NCBI RefSeq assembly: GCF_021560175.1
Contig: NZ_CP091110.1
Coordinates: 5,935,001 to 5,999,000, forward strand
Direction: 5' to 3'
DNA from: Neobacillus drentensis
GTDB taxonomy: Bacteria; Bacillota; Bacilli; Bacillales; Cytobacillaceae
DNA: 64,000 nucleotides
Positions 50,469 through 58,669 of this stretch are shown here, piece after piece. The position numbers were made by a program, and so were the translations under genes. Under the pieces are notes generated by a model. The model worked only from the letters and a program-made list of their open reading frames with translations. It did no database searches and was not told the origin of the DNA. Positions within the stretch are counted from its first letter, which is position 1; each line of letters opens with the position of its first letter.

Positions 50469-51278
50469 TTATGAGTTGCTTTTATCTGTAGAGTTGGTTG
50501 AGTCATCTGTTGCCGGATCTTCTATTTTTTGTTGGTCTTGTTTTACGTCCGGAGTTTTTGATGATTCTTTGCTATCATTCGTAAGAGTGTCTTCTTGCAG
50601 TGTGCTCAACGACTTTTCGAAGTAGTTTGTTGGGTTTACCGCTACACCATCTTTACGGATTTCAAAATGTACATGGGTTCCAGCTTTTTCGTTGAACAAG
50701 CTTTGTCCAGCCTTGGCAATAACTTGATCTTGTTTCACTTGGTCGCCAACCTTCACTTGAATATCTTTCACGGATTGATATTGTGTGACAATACCTTTGC
50801 CGTGTTCGATTTCAATAACATTCCCTAGGGTTGCATCTTCTTCGACACGTGTAACGGTTCCGCTAAGAGACGCAGTCACATCAAAGCTTTCGCCTTTTTT
50901 CTCCGTAATGTCGATTCCTGTGTTTGGCACATACGTATTATTGTAGAATACTAAGGCCGATTCTTGGTCCGCTGCTTTGCCTGTGAAATCATAGAATTTT
51001 GTTTTGACAACCGCATCATCGGCATTTGCTACTGGCATTTTGAAGTTTTCGATTGACTTGTTTACTTCAACTGCTGGAGCATTGTTCTTTTTACCGGAAA
51101 GGTCAGTGGCCTTGTAATCAAACTTATTAGTGTTGCTGCTTGATGATTGATACCATAGGACTCCGGTTAAAATGATTGCTGCACTTGCGATATAAATGGC
51201 TGGAAATACCCAACGCTTTTTGAAAAAGCGTTTTACACTGGAACTTTGAGAAGATCGTTTGTTTTCTTCCTCTCTCAT
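50469..51278 (-). CDS. spoIIQ: forespore engulfment protein SpoIIQ (degenerate LytM)
   Basis: A 269-residue single-pass forespore membrane protein that pairs with SpoIIIAH across the septum. A Lys/Arg-rich N-terminus, one helix (WVFPAIYIASAAIILTGVLW, about 24-44), and a LytM/M23 domain (about 95-215). The zinc-ligand His of HxGxD is replaced (NTGID), while HVHFEIR is kept, so it should be enzymatically dead, as in B. subtilis SpoIIQ. An Asp/Ser/Thr-rich tail follows. The ATG at 51278 follows GAGGTGATGAAA. Located next to spoIID and murA, as expected. Confidence 0.92.
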   Translation of the reverse strand: MREEENKRSSQSSSVKRFFKKRWVFPAIYIASAAIILTGVLWYQSSSSNTNKFDYKATDLSGKKNNAPAVEVNKSIENFKMPVANADDAVVKTKFYDFTGKAADQESALVFYNNTYVPNTGIDITEKKGESFDVTASLSGTVTRVEEDATLGNVIEIEHGKGIVTQYQSVKDIQVKVGDQVKQDQVIAKAGQSLFNEKAGTHVHFEIRKDGVAVNPTNYFEKSLSTLQEDTLTNDSKESSKTPDVKQDQQKIEDPATDDSTNSTDKSNS

Positions 51279-51598
51279 TTTCATCACCTCAGCAATCATT
51301 CTGAACAGATAAGTAGAATTATATACACGGCGATAAAAAAATTTTTAAAACTTATTTTTCGACAGTAGGCATGATTTTATGCATTCTTTTTTTAAAAATT
51401 TTTCGAGTTGGGCTTGTAGTTGGTTGTGATGCGAGTTTTACCCCTTCAAGCGAATTAATATAAGGTCATCGGATCGGTCAAAATAATTACTAAAATGAGA
51501 AAAAAAGGTAATCCTATTATAGATGCATTTTGCTATTTCTTACTGTAAATGAAGAGGTTTCCTGTAACCAATGTTTTAAAGGGGGAAGGGATGAACGT

Positions 51599-52696
51599 AT
51601 GCAGAAGCTCCAAATCAGTTCGTACCAAATGTTTGTCCTGATTGTTTTATTTGAATTAGGTACGGCTGTTTTGTTTGGTCCCGGAGCAACGGCCAAACAG
51701 GATGCCTGGATCGCAAATTTACTTGGACTAGCAGGTGGAGTATTACTCTTTTTGATTTATTATCGGCTCTTTACCTACTATCCTGAACTTCCGTTGACGA
51801 GTTATGTCCAAAAAATCCTAGGGAAATGGGTAGGCAGTTTGATTGCCTTTTTCTATATTTCTTATTTCTTATATCAGAGTTCAAGAGTTTTAAGAGATAT
51901 TGGGGAGCTTTTAGTGACTACCATTTACACGAATACTCCCTTAATCATACTGAATACGGTTATGATTATTACGATTATGTACGGGATTTTTAAGGGTTTT
52001 GAAGTTATCGCTAGAGTGGGCGAGCTTTGTTTTATTGGTGTTTATTTATTAGCCATTCTAGGTTTTTTTACGATTTTATTTACGGATATCTTACATATAG
52101 AAAACCTAAAACCAATCCTTGAAAATGGTTGGAGCCCCGTTTTAAAAACCGTTTTAAGGTCAACGACCTATTTTCCTTTCGGTGAAATGGTCATCCTTAC
52201 GATGCTGCTGCCTTTTTTTAAAAATCAAAAGAAAGCGGTAACGGTTTGTTTGAGTGGAATGATTTTAAGCGGTATTAACATCGCGATTACATCCGTCATC
52301 AATGTTGCGGTATTAGGGGTGGAATTATTTATTCGCTCCCCATTCCCACTCTATAACACGATTAGAAAAATTGAACTCACGACTTTTATCCAACGCCTGG
52401 ATATTTTTTTTATTCTTTATTTGATTGTTGCCGGATTTTTTAAATTATGTCTTTATTATTATGTTGCTGTGATTGGAGCTGCAGACCTTTTTAAACTGAA
52501 AGACCATTCCACGCTTATTTTTCCGCTCGGGGTCGTCATTATAATAGGTTCGATGACGATCGCTACCAATTATTCAGAACATATACAAGAAGGCATGATG
52601 ATTATCCCCTATCTTTTACACATGCCTTTTCAGTTGGTCATTCCTTTCATTCTGTTAATCATTACTTTTGTAAAAGGTTTTAAAAGTGGTCATTGA
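51599..52696 (+). CDS. spore germination permease, GerAB/GerBB family
   Basis: A 365-residue membrane protein of the APC-superfamily GerAB group, with about ten helices. Typical features: ISSYQMFVLIVLFELGTAVLF, FGPGATAKQDAWIANLLG, ELLVTTIYTNTPLIILN and PFGEMVILTMLLPF. GerAB subunits bind germinants. The A and C subunits normally encoded alongside are absent, so this is a lone B subunit. The ATG at 51599 follows GGGGGAAGGG; an earlier in-frame ATG (51530) lacks support. It lies between spoIIQ and spoIID on the opposite strand. Confidence 0.9.
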   Translation: MQKLQISSYQMFVLIVLFELGTAVLFGPGATAKQDAWIANLLGLAGGVLLFLIYYRLFTYYPELPLTSYVQKILGKWVGSLIAFFYISYFLYQSSRVLRDIGELLVTTIYTNTPLIILNTVMIITIMYGIFKGFEVIARVGELCFIGVYLLAILGFFTILFTDILHIENLKPILENGWSPVLKTVLRSTTYFPFGEMVILTMLLPFFKNQKKAVTVCLSGMILSGINIAITSVINVAVLGVELFIRSPFPLYNTIRKIELTTFIQRLDIFFILYLIVAGFFKLCLYYYVAVIGAADLFKLKDHSTLIFPLGVVIIIGSMTIATNYSEHIQEGMMIIPYLLHMPFQLVIPFILLIITFVKGFKSGH

Positions 52697-52710
52697 TAAG
52701 TACCTGGACA

Positions 52711-52749
52711 AAATAAATAAGCCAGGCGCCTCGCCTGACTTATTTATTT
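52711..52749. terminator. bidirectional terminator
   Basis: AAATAAATAAGCCAGGCG/CGCCTGACTTATTTATTT between the convergent germination permease and spoIID genes. Confidence 0.85.
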
Positions 52750-53784
52750 TTGTGCGGTTAAGGTAGACAGCATACTCTCGGCAGAAGCAATCTCTATCCC
52801 TTTATAGTAATGCTTCACGATTGCCTTATAATCCGACCCATTCTCGGCCATGCCGTTCGCTCCGTATTGACTCATACCAACACCATGCCCGAAGCCCTTC
52901 GTCGTAATCACAATATTATTGCCCTTCCGCTGCCAAGAAAAATCAGATGACTTCAGATCCAGTTTTTCGCGGATTTCCCTGCCCGTTAACACCTTGCCAT
53001 TTAAGTCTACTTTTGCAACCCGTTTTCCAGTGGTACGGGCGACTATTTTTCCGATCGTCGAGCTTGAGCCAATCTTCACACCGAGTTTTGCTTCAAACGC
53101 GCTCACCGTTAGCACCTTTTGATTGGAAAATTTCGGGGACTCTTTATCCCATGGGCTTGAGACACTTCGTAAATAGGGAATACTGCCAGCCCAGTAGTCC
53201 TCTGAGTCTTCGGTATAGCCATTTCCAGTCGAAAAGAACAAGGCATCGATCGGTTTTCCAGCATAGGTCAAAATCTGGCCGCCCGTTGAGCGAACGGCTT
53301 CGACGACCTTTTTCTTTTTCCACGTGTAATCCTGGCCCCAATCTCGCCTCATTTCAGCATCATTCATATAGACTTGGTGGATTTGCGTATCCGTCACCTG
53401 TGCACCCTTTGGTACACCCATCGTGTCCCTATTTACCAACCTGTTTACAATATATGTTCGTGCCGCTAGTGCCTGAGCCTTGAGTGCTTCTTCCTTAAAT
53501 TCTGCCGGCATTTCCGCTGCTACCACCCCAACCAGGTAATCTTCAAATGGAACTTTTTCAATTACCTTTTTCGCTGAGCGAAAAACAGCTACTGTTACAG
53601 CCGTATCAGCGTCTACGCCTGAGGTTGTCGGTGTTGCCTTTGCGGAGGCCTTGGTTAAGTCTTCCCCGAGCTTTCCGCTCGTGTTGCGGTCCCCTGAGAA
53701 TGGTAATACGACGACAGAGGGAATAATGATGGTTAAGGCAATGAGGAGTGATGCTAGTACGATGAGTGGTTTGATTTTGTTCAT
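52744..53784 (-). CDS. spoIID: stage II sporulation protein D (lytic transglycosylase)
   Basis: A 346-residue membrane-anchored muralytic enzyme of the DMP engulfment complex. N-terminal helix (PLIVLASLLIALTIIIPSVVVL), then the SpoIID domain with the catalytic Glu in VVAAEMPAEF, the conserved ALAARTYIV, STGNGYTED and GFGHGVGMSQYGA motifs. Length matches B. subtilis. Downstream of murA, separated by a tandem-repeat region. The 3' end overlaps a shared terminator. Confidence 0.96.
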   Translation of the reverse strand: MNKIKPLIVLASLLIALTIIIPSVVVLPFSGDRNTSGKLGEDLTKASAKATPTTSGVDADTAVTVAVFRSAKKVIEKVPFEDYLVGVVAAEMPAEFKEEALKAQALAARTYIVNRLVNRDTMGVPKGAQVTDTQIHQVYMNDAEMRRDWGQDYTWKKKKVVEAVRSTGGQILTYAGKPIDALFFSTGNGYTEDSEDYWAGSIPYLRSVSSPWDKESPKFSNQKVLTVSAFEAKLGVKIGSSSTIGKIVARTTGKRVAKVDLNGKVLTGREIREKLDLKSSDFSWQRKGNNIVITTKGFGHGVGMSQYGANGMAENGSDYKAIVKHYYKGIEIASAESMLSTLTAQK

Positions 53785-53920
53785 GATAGTGCCTCCAGTT
53801 TGTAAAATTCTCGAGCCAGCACAAACCTGCCGGATTGCGTCTCAATTACATACATATGGAAGCGGACAAGCATTTATTACAGATTTTTTAGCAGTAGATG
53901 ATGATGATGTTGTTGGAAAT

Positions 53921-54161
53921 GGTGACAGGCACCCTTCCTACCATTAACACTTTGATTACGCTCCACACCTGCGAAACGGTGACAGGCACCATTCCTACCA
54001 TTAACACTTTGATTACGCTCCACACCTGCGAAACGGTGACAGGCACCATTCCTACTTTTAACACTTTGATTACGCTCACCACCTGCGAAACGGTGACAGG
54101 CACCATTCCTACTTTTAACACTTTGATTAAGCTCCCCACCTGCGAAACGGTGACAGGCACC
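53921..54161. repeat. 57-bp tandem array containing five REP-like 13-mers
   Basis: GGTGACAGGCACC starts at 53921, 53978, 54035, 54092 and 54149, an exact 57-bp period. The spacer between copies is itself repeated (ATTCCTACYWTTAACACTTTGATTA, then CTCxxCACCTGCGAAAC) with a few substitutions. Since 57 is 19 codons, several frames stay open on both strands, giving false proteins. It lies between spoIID and murA. Confidence 0.92.
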
Positions 54162-54171
54162 AACTATAACA

Positions 54172-54232
54172 AAAGAATCCCTTAGTACCACAGCCGTCAG
54201 ATATCAGACGACTGTCTACTAAGGGATTCTTT
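54172..54232 (-). terminator. murA terminator
   Basis: 16-bp stem AAAGAATCCCTTAGTA/TACTAAGGGATTCTTT enclosing a smaller hairpin CGTC-N8-GACG. About 30 bp past the murA stop. Confidence 0.8.
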
Positions 54233-54262
54233 CATTTAAATTTCATTCTCTTTTAATAAGCT

Positions 54263-55573
54263 TTAAGCATTCATATCAGAAACATATTTCTTTACTTCAA
54301 CAAACGTTTCGTCTGCTTCTGTAATACGTTCGATATCTGCCCCTAATCCTGCCAACTTGCCGTGGAAGTTCACATAACCGCGGTCTAAGTGTTTCAACTC
54401 AGTCACGCGTGTCATTCCTTCAGACACCAAACCAGTCAGAATCAAAGCTGCTGCGGCACGAAGATCCGTTGCGGACACTTCAGCCCCCTGCAAATTAGAA
54501 GGACCATTTAAAATAACAGAACGGCCTTCAATCTTGATATCTGCATTCATGCGGCGGAATTCTTCCACATGCATAAAACGGTTCTCAAACACGGTTTCGG
54601 TAATCATAGAAGTACCCTCTGCACGAAGCAATAACGCCATCATTTGTGACTGCATATCGGTTGGGAAACCTGGGTGCGGCATCGTTTTAATATCGACTGC
54701 CTTCAGACGATCAGGACCGATGACACGAACGCCATCTTCTTCCTCATGAATCTCAACGCCCATTTCTTCCATTTTCGCAATCAAAGATGATAAGTGTTCA
54801 GGGACTGCACCTCTTACCAACACATCCCCGCCTGTAATCGCCGCAGCTACCATAAACGTACCTGCTTCAATCCGGTCAGGAATAATCGCATGTTCAGCGC
54901 CAAATAATACATCAACGCCCTCAATACGCAAAGTACCAGTGCCGGCACCCTTGACGCGAGCGCCCATTTTGTTCAAGAAATTAGCTAAATCGACAATCTC
55001 TGGTTCTTTTGCCACATTTTCAATAATGGTCGTACCCTGTGCTAGAGATGCTGCCATCATGATATTTTCTGTTGCCCCTACACTTGGGAAATCCAAATAA
55101 ATCTTTGCACCTTTTAAGCGGCCGTCTACCTCCGCTTCAATAAAGCCATTTCCTACCTTTACCTTCGCACCCATTGCTTCAAAGCCCTTTAAGTGCTGGT
55201 CAATAGGACGGGATCCAATCGCACAGCCGCCAGGTAACGCAACCCGGGCCCTGCCATTTCGAGCTAATAACGATCCCATTACGAGGACAGACGCACGCAT
55301 TTTTCGTACGTATTCAAACGGCGCCTCTTCTTTTAACACTCTAGATGCATCAACAACAACTGTATTATTGTCAAAAGCCACTTCAGCGTTTAAGTTGCGA
55401 ATCACTTCATTTATTGTGTATACATCGGAGAGTGTGGGTACATCACGTATCACACTTTTTCCATCACTTGCTAATAATGTTGCAGCGAGCACAGGCAGCA
55501 CGGCATTTTTTGCACCTTCAACTTTAACCGTACCTGATAACCTTTGTCCGCCGCGGACGATGATCTTTTCCAA
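54263..55573 (-). CDS. murA: UDP-N-acetylglucosamine 1-carboxyvinyltransferase MurA
   Basis: A 436-residue enzyme for the first committed step of peptidoglycan synthesis: enolpyruvyl transfer from PEP to UDP-GlcNAc. Catalytic Cys117 lies in LPGGCAIGSRPID, so fosfomycin sensitivity is expected. KxxxN at the start (VEGAKNAVLP) and the C-terminal DLRAAAALILTGL are typical. Between ywmB and spoIID, the location of the essential murAA of B. subtilis. Confidence 0.97.
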   Translation of the reverse strand: MEKIIVRGGQRLSGTVKVEGAKNAVLPVLAATLLASDGKSVIRDVPTLSDVYTINEVIRNLNAEVAFDNNTVVVDASRVLKEEAPFEYVRKMRASVLVMGSLLARNGRARVALPGGCAIGSRPIDQHLKGFEAMGAKVKVGNGFIEAEVDGRLKGAKIYLDFPSVGATENIMMAASLAQGTTIIENVAKEPEIVDLANFLNKMGARVKGAGTGTLRIEGVDVLFGAEHAIIPDRIEAGTFMVAAAITGGDVLVRGAVPEHLSSLIAKMEEMGVEIHEEEDGVRVIGPDRLKAVDIKTMPHPGFPTDMQSQMMALLLRAEGTSMITETVFENRFMHVEEFRRMNADIKIEGRSVILNGPSNLQGAEVSATDLRAAAALILTGLVSEGMTRVTELKHLDRGYVNFHGKLAGLGADIERITEADETFVEVKKYVSDMNA

Positions 55574-55605
55574 GAGTATTCCCCTCCGCGTCCATTTTCT
55601 CTATA

Positions 55606-56415
55606 TTAATATTCAATCGTAATGATAGGGGTTCCAACTACTATGGTAGTCTTCGCGCCCAATCCTTCGGAGCGTAAGCCAATTTGTAAATTCATGTTAT
55701 TCAATTTATGATCTATGGAGCCTGTAAACATTGGCGATGATGCCGAAACCGACATGAAATTCTCCTCTTTTAACGCTTCGATCTCTTTTGCATTAAAATC
55801 TGACATCACCCTGCCAGCTTTCTTTGCCAAAGCCGTATCAATCTTATCACTGAAAACGCCTTTCATACAAGAAAAAACTGTAGGTTTGCCCCGAAATATG
55901 TCAGATTGCCTATTTCGGAACTCTTTGGTAGTGAAAAAGCCTTCAGTCGCCTTGTTCCACTCATTTCCACGAACACTATATACTATATACGCATCTACAG
56001 GTTGTTTTGTGTGGGTTGCCATCAATTGAAGCATTTCTTGGTGGTGTTTTGATGTTGGAGATATTGCTGTTACTTGCCACTTCTGACTAGTGTTCGTTAC
56101 AGACCATTTCCAATCCGGAAACTTCTGCTGAAGCTTTTTCGCATAATTCTGCACTTCTTCAACACTTTTCATGCCCGTCACATGCTCACGTGCATAAAAA
56201 GACCAATTATCGAGCAAAATATGTTCGGCTTGCAAAATAGAACCAATCCTCACCAAATCATCGACGCCATTTGGCACAATCAATGAGTCGCGGCTGGCTT
56301 GCTTTTCTGCCTTTAAAAAGCTGCTCATGGCTTCAGTTGTTTTGTTTCCCATCATAACAAGGATCAAACTGACAATTAAAATTATATATATAAAATTCTT
56401 AACATGTCTCTTCAT
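55606..56415 (-). CDS. ywmB: YwmB family protein
   Basis: A 269-residue exported protein of the YwmB/TATA-box-binding-fold family (DUF1779), function unknown. One N-terminal hydrophobic segment (NFIYIILIVSLILVMMG) anchors or exports it; the rest is soluble. The ATG at 56415 (MKRHVKNF) follows GGGGGAGTGGAG; an upstream in-frame start is rejected. Directly upstream of murA on the same strand, 32 bp apart, as in B. subtilis. Confidence 0.9.
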   Translation of the reverse strand: MKRHVKNFIYIILIVSLILVMMGNKTTEAMSSFLKAEKQASRDSLIVPNGVDDLVRIGSILQAEHILLDNWSFYAREHVTGMKSVEEVQNYAKKLQQKFPDWKWSVTNTSQKWQVTAISPTSKHHQEMLQLMATHTKQPVDAYIVYSVRGNEWNKATEGFFTTKEFRNRQSDIFRGKPTVFSCMKGVFSDKIDTALAKKAGRVMSDFNAKEIEALKEENFMSVSASSPMFTGSIDHKLNNMNLQIGLRSEGLGAKTTIVVGTPIITIEY

Positions 56416-56641
56416 TTCTCCACTCCCCCTTACCACCATTGTTGCCAGGCAGTTCGAGAGCAATACGTGGGAAATGTCGTCACTTTATGACAAAAATGAG
56501 CTCATTCAATCATTTCATACATTCCAAATTTGGGACATCCTTAGCTTTCCACATAAACTCGATTGTACTCGGAATATTGTGTTTTGGGAACACGAAAGAA
56601 GACCTAAAATTTTTCCAATTTCATTTGTCAAGGTGAAGCAA
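56416..56641. other. intergenic region between ywzB and ywmB
   Basis: No supported gene. Short frames here derive partly from the palindrome at 56642-56703. Presumably holds the ywmB-murA promoter; no clear consensus was picked out. Confidence 0.4.
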
Positions 56642-56703
56642 GGAAGCATGGGGACGGTTCTTGTGCTTCCTACAGGAAGCAGGAGAACCGTCCCCATGCT
56701 TCC
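56642..56703. repeat. GGGACGGTTCTC palindrome, copy 3
   Basis: 29-bp arms (56642-56670 and 56675-56703) with two mismatches and a TACA loop, between ywmB and ywzB. Confidence 0.88.
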
Positions 56704-56718
56704 CTTTCGCCCCGTCGC

Positions 56719-56952
56719 TTATGGCAGTAATAATGGCAGTTGCTTAGACCATTGTAGATAGTCAAGGAAAAAGTTACTAACAGATGAACCGATCATGATG
56801 GCTAATAATATGTATAGTAATCGTGCCTGAACCACATGGTTTTGTTTCAGCAACTTTTCTAAACGGATTGCCTGCAGTGCATACCAGGCGATCACAATAA
56901 AGATAAGATGTGACAGGATACTCACTAACGCTATTTGCCCAAAGTCCTCCAC
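56719..56952 (-). CDS. ywzB: DUF1146 membrane protein YwzB
   Basis: A 77-residue membrane protein with two helices (LVSILSHLIFIVIAWYAL; LLYILLAIMIGSSVSNFFL) and the DUF1146 motif WYALQAIRLEKLL. The start is a GTG at 56952, with GGGAGGGG about 7 nt upstream; the longer frame lacks a ribosome site. It lies upstream of ywmB, as in B. subtilis. Function unknown. Confidence 0.88.
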   Translation of the reverse strand: MEDFGQIALVSILSHLIFIVIAWYALQAIRLEKLLKQNHVVQARLLYILLAIMIGSSVSNFFLDYLQWSKQLPLLLP

Positions 56953-57133
56953 CCATTTCCCCTCCCTTTTCAGGTCCAAAGAATATTCTATCATATTGAC
57001 GTATGAAAATCAGAAAAGATTCACACCTTAGATATTTTCGGATTATTCAAAATAAGGAAAGGGTTTACATACAAATTGCCTGCCCAAACAAAACTCCTCC
57101 TAAGAGACACATGTTTAAGCAGGCAAATGGAAA

Positions 57134-57313
57134 TTATATCTCATTCCACACCCGGTCGAGACTTAATGGAACAAACACCCTGTCCCCTTGAATCTCCTTA
57201 TGGATAATTGGATTTTCAAAATATTCCTCTAAGCTGCGTTTTTTACTTCTTCGATGTCTAACGATTCGGTGGACACCTAATAATGTATCTAAACTTTGCT
57301 TAGAAAATTTCAT
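57134..57313 (-). CDS. small hypothetical protein
   Basis: A 59-residue basic protein (MKFSKQSLDTLLGVHRIVRHRRSKKRS start region, split here for length), not recognised. GAGGTG stands 6 nt before the ATG at 57313. The basic core VRHRRSKKR suggests nucleic-acid or membrane contact. It follows the YflT-domain gene on the same strand. Confidence 0.55.
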   Translation of the reverse strand: MKFSKQSLDTLLGVHRIVRHRRSKKRSLEEYFENPIIHKEIQGDRVFVPLSLDRVWNEI

Positions 57314-57337
57314 CTTCATCACCTCATTATTTTTTTA

Positions 57338-57367
57338 ATCGATAGGAAACGGCTGCTTCCTATCGAT
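57338..57367. terminator. hairpin after YflT-domain gene
   Basis: 11-bp perfect stem ATCGATAGGAA/TTCCTATCGAT. The T-rich side is on the plus strand, so terminator function for the minus-strand gene is uncertain. Confidence 0.5.
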
Positions 57368-57380
57368 ATTTTATATAGGG

Positions 57381-57707
57381 TTAAGCTGATTTTGCTGCTA
57401 CAACGATGACCTTGCCATGGTCCAATTCTTCTTCGTATCGTTCCGCATCATTACTTGATACGCCCAGTGACTCTAATTTCGAGCGAAGTTCGTCTCCACG
57501 ACTTTTGAAAACATTGGCAATAGAATCGAATACCCCCTGCTCTTGTACACTAATATCGTTAATATCTAATGCATCGGTTAGGTCCTCAGAGCGGTTTCTG
57601 TCATGGGCTAACAAGTAGATTTCATCCTTTGTATACCCCTGCGTCATCAATTGCTCAATTTCTTGTTTCGCTTGTACACCATTTTCAACGATTCTAACTG
57701 TTTCCAT
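57381..57707 (-). CDS. YflT-domain general stress protein (Gsp17M-like)
   Basis: A 108-residue soluble protein with the YflT/heat-induced stress domain (METVRIVENGVQAKQEIEQLMTQGY split start; DEIYLLAHDRNRSEDLT). B. subtilis YflT is a SigB-dependent stress protein of unknown mechanism. A SigB-type promoter lies upstream (57744-57768). AAAGGAGGAAG precedes the ATG. Divergent from the zinc-ribbon gene, which also has a SigB-type promoter. Confidence 0.88.
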   Translation of the reverse strand: METVRIVENGVQAKQEIEQLMTQGYTKDEIYLLAHDRNRSEDLTDALDINDISVQEQGVFDSIANVFKSRGDELRSKLESLGVSSNDAERYEEELDHGKVIVVAAKSA

Positions 57708-57743
57708 TTCGCTTCCTCCTTTTTTTCAACTTCTGTTACGTAT

Positions 57744-57768
57744 ATAACCGCTCTAAATGAAATAAAAC
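57744..57768 (-). promoter_or_regulatory. SigB promoter of YflT-domain gene
   Basis: Minus-strand GTTTTA (57763-57768), 13-bp spacer, GGTTAT (57744-57749). Two mismatches to consensus. Confidence 0.6.
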
Positions 57769-57791
57769 CTATTTTTCTAAAAATCTATTAC

Positions 57792-57818
57792 GTTTGGAAA
57801 CAATTTCAATGTGGGTAT
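57792..57818 (+). promoter_or_regulatory. SigB promoter of zinc-ribbon/IDEAL gene
   Basis: GTTTGG (57792-57797), 15-bp spacer, GGGTAT (57813-57818), 36 bp before the start codon. Confidence 0.7.
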
Positions 57819-57853
57819 ATAGAAAACACTTACGAATTCTGGAGGTGTAATAG

Positions 57854-58201
57854 ATGAAGAAATTAATTTGTAGAAATTGTGGAAATGCGGAGTTTGAGGT
57901 GTTAAATGTAGGGGAAACGTTGTGCAAATGCGGCCGGAGGTTAACAAAGCTAAGTGACTATCAAATGGAGTCCTCATCCAAATGGAAAGAAAACCAACGA
58001 CGCCGCGCTGAAATCATTTCTAAAATCAGTCTATTGAAACGGGAAGTTGACAAATGCCTGGATGAGCGGGACGAAGAAGGCTTTAAAAAGCGATCGTTTG
58101 AACTAAAGCTTTGCTATCATTTTCTAGACAATGCCTTGCAGGACCCGCAGCTTCGTCTCAAGGAGCGAATCAAGCAAAATCAAAATAAGTTTAGTTTTTA
58201 A
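57854..58201 (+). CDS. zinc-ribbon protein with IDEAL-like C-terminal region
   Basis: A 115-residue cytoplasmic protein. N-terminal zinc ribbon with Cys6, Cys9, Cys24 and Cys26 (CRNCG and CKCG), then a charged helical region with an IDEAL-domain-like pattern (LKREVDKCLDERDEEGFKKRSFEL, about 62-85). IDEAL domains mediate protein contacts in Bacillus. GGAGGTG precedes the ATG. It is expected to be part of the general stress response because of its SigB-type promoter. Precise role unknown. Confidence 0.75.
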   Translation: MKKLICRNCGNAEFEVLNVGETLCKCGRRLTKLSDYQMESSSKWKENQRRRAEIISKISLLKREVDKCLDERDEEGFKKRSFELKLCYHFLDNALQDPQLRLKERIKQNQNKFSF

Positions 58202-58203
58202 GT

Positions 58204-58228
58204 GTTTAAGTACTTCTATTACGGGTAT
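58204..58228 (+). promoter_or_regulatory. SigB promoter of ywzA
   Basis: GTTTAA (58204-58209), 13-bp spacer, GGGTAT (58223-58228): a perfect consensus match. Confidence 0.9.
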
Positions 58229-58277
58229 TTAATAAGCATAAGCTTAACTCATTAAAAAATAGAAAGGGGACATTTTC

Positions 58278-58532
58278 ATGGGATTTATTTGGTCATTAAT
58301 TATTGGAGGTATCATTGGTTGGTTAGCAGGACTCATTCTAGGACGTGACATACCGGGTGGTATTATCGGAAATATTATTGCAGGATTTATCGGTTCATGG
58401 CTTGGTTCATTAATCTTAGGTGGATGGGGACCAGAGATCGGTGGATTCTATATCCTCCCAGCATTAATCGGAGCGATTGTCCTAGTGTTTGTCTTAAGTC
58501 TCATCCTAAAAGGTAGAAGAAAAACTGCATAA
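58278..58532 (+). CDS. ywzA: GlsB/YeaQ/YmgE family membrane protein YwzA
   Basis: An 84-residue Gly/Ile-rich membrane protein with three helices (transglycosylase-associated family). It closely resembles B. subtilis YwzA: GFIWSLIIGGIIGWLAGLI, GRDIPGGIIGNIIAGFIGSW. YwzA is SigB-dependent there, and the perfect SigB promoter supports the same here. AAAGGGG precedes the ATG. Molecular role unknown. Confidence 0.92.
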   Translation: MGFIWSLIIGGIIGWLAGLILGRDIPGGIIGNIIAGFIGSWLGSLILGGWGPEIGGFYILPALIGAIVLVFVLSLILKGRRKTA

Positions 58533-58548
58533 TCAAAAGATTTAGTCG

Positions 58549-58573
58549 AGACTGCCTAACCGGCAGTCTTTTT
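58549..58573 (+). terminator. ywzA terminator
   Basis: AGACTGCC-TAACC-GGCAGTCT followed by TTTT. Confidence 0.88.
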
Positions 58574-58669
58574 ATGTTGTAGAGATATCACTGATCACTA
58601 TGGCGAGGCCATGAAGTTCATTTGATAAAAAAGAGGTACCCGACGCAGCCGAAGCCGCAGCGAATACCT

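Noticed and set aside
53921..54161. CRISPR array
   Set aside because: The spacers between 13-mers are themselves repeated rather than unique, and no cas genes are present.
53877..54191. Repetitive proteins of about 90-104 residues over the 57-bp array
   Set aside because: The period is a multiple of three, so several frames stay open; there are no ribosome sites and no protein-like constraint.
56515..56697. 60-residue minus-strand frame
   Set aside because: Mostly translation of the GGGACGGTTCTC palindrome.
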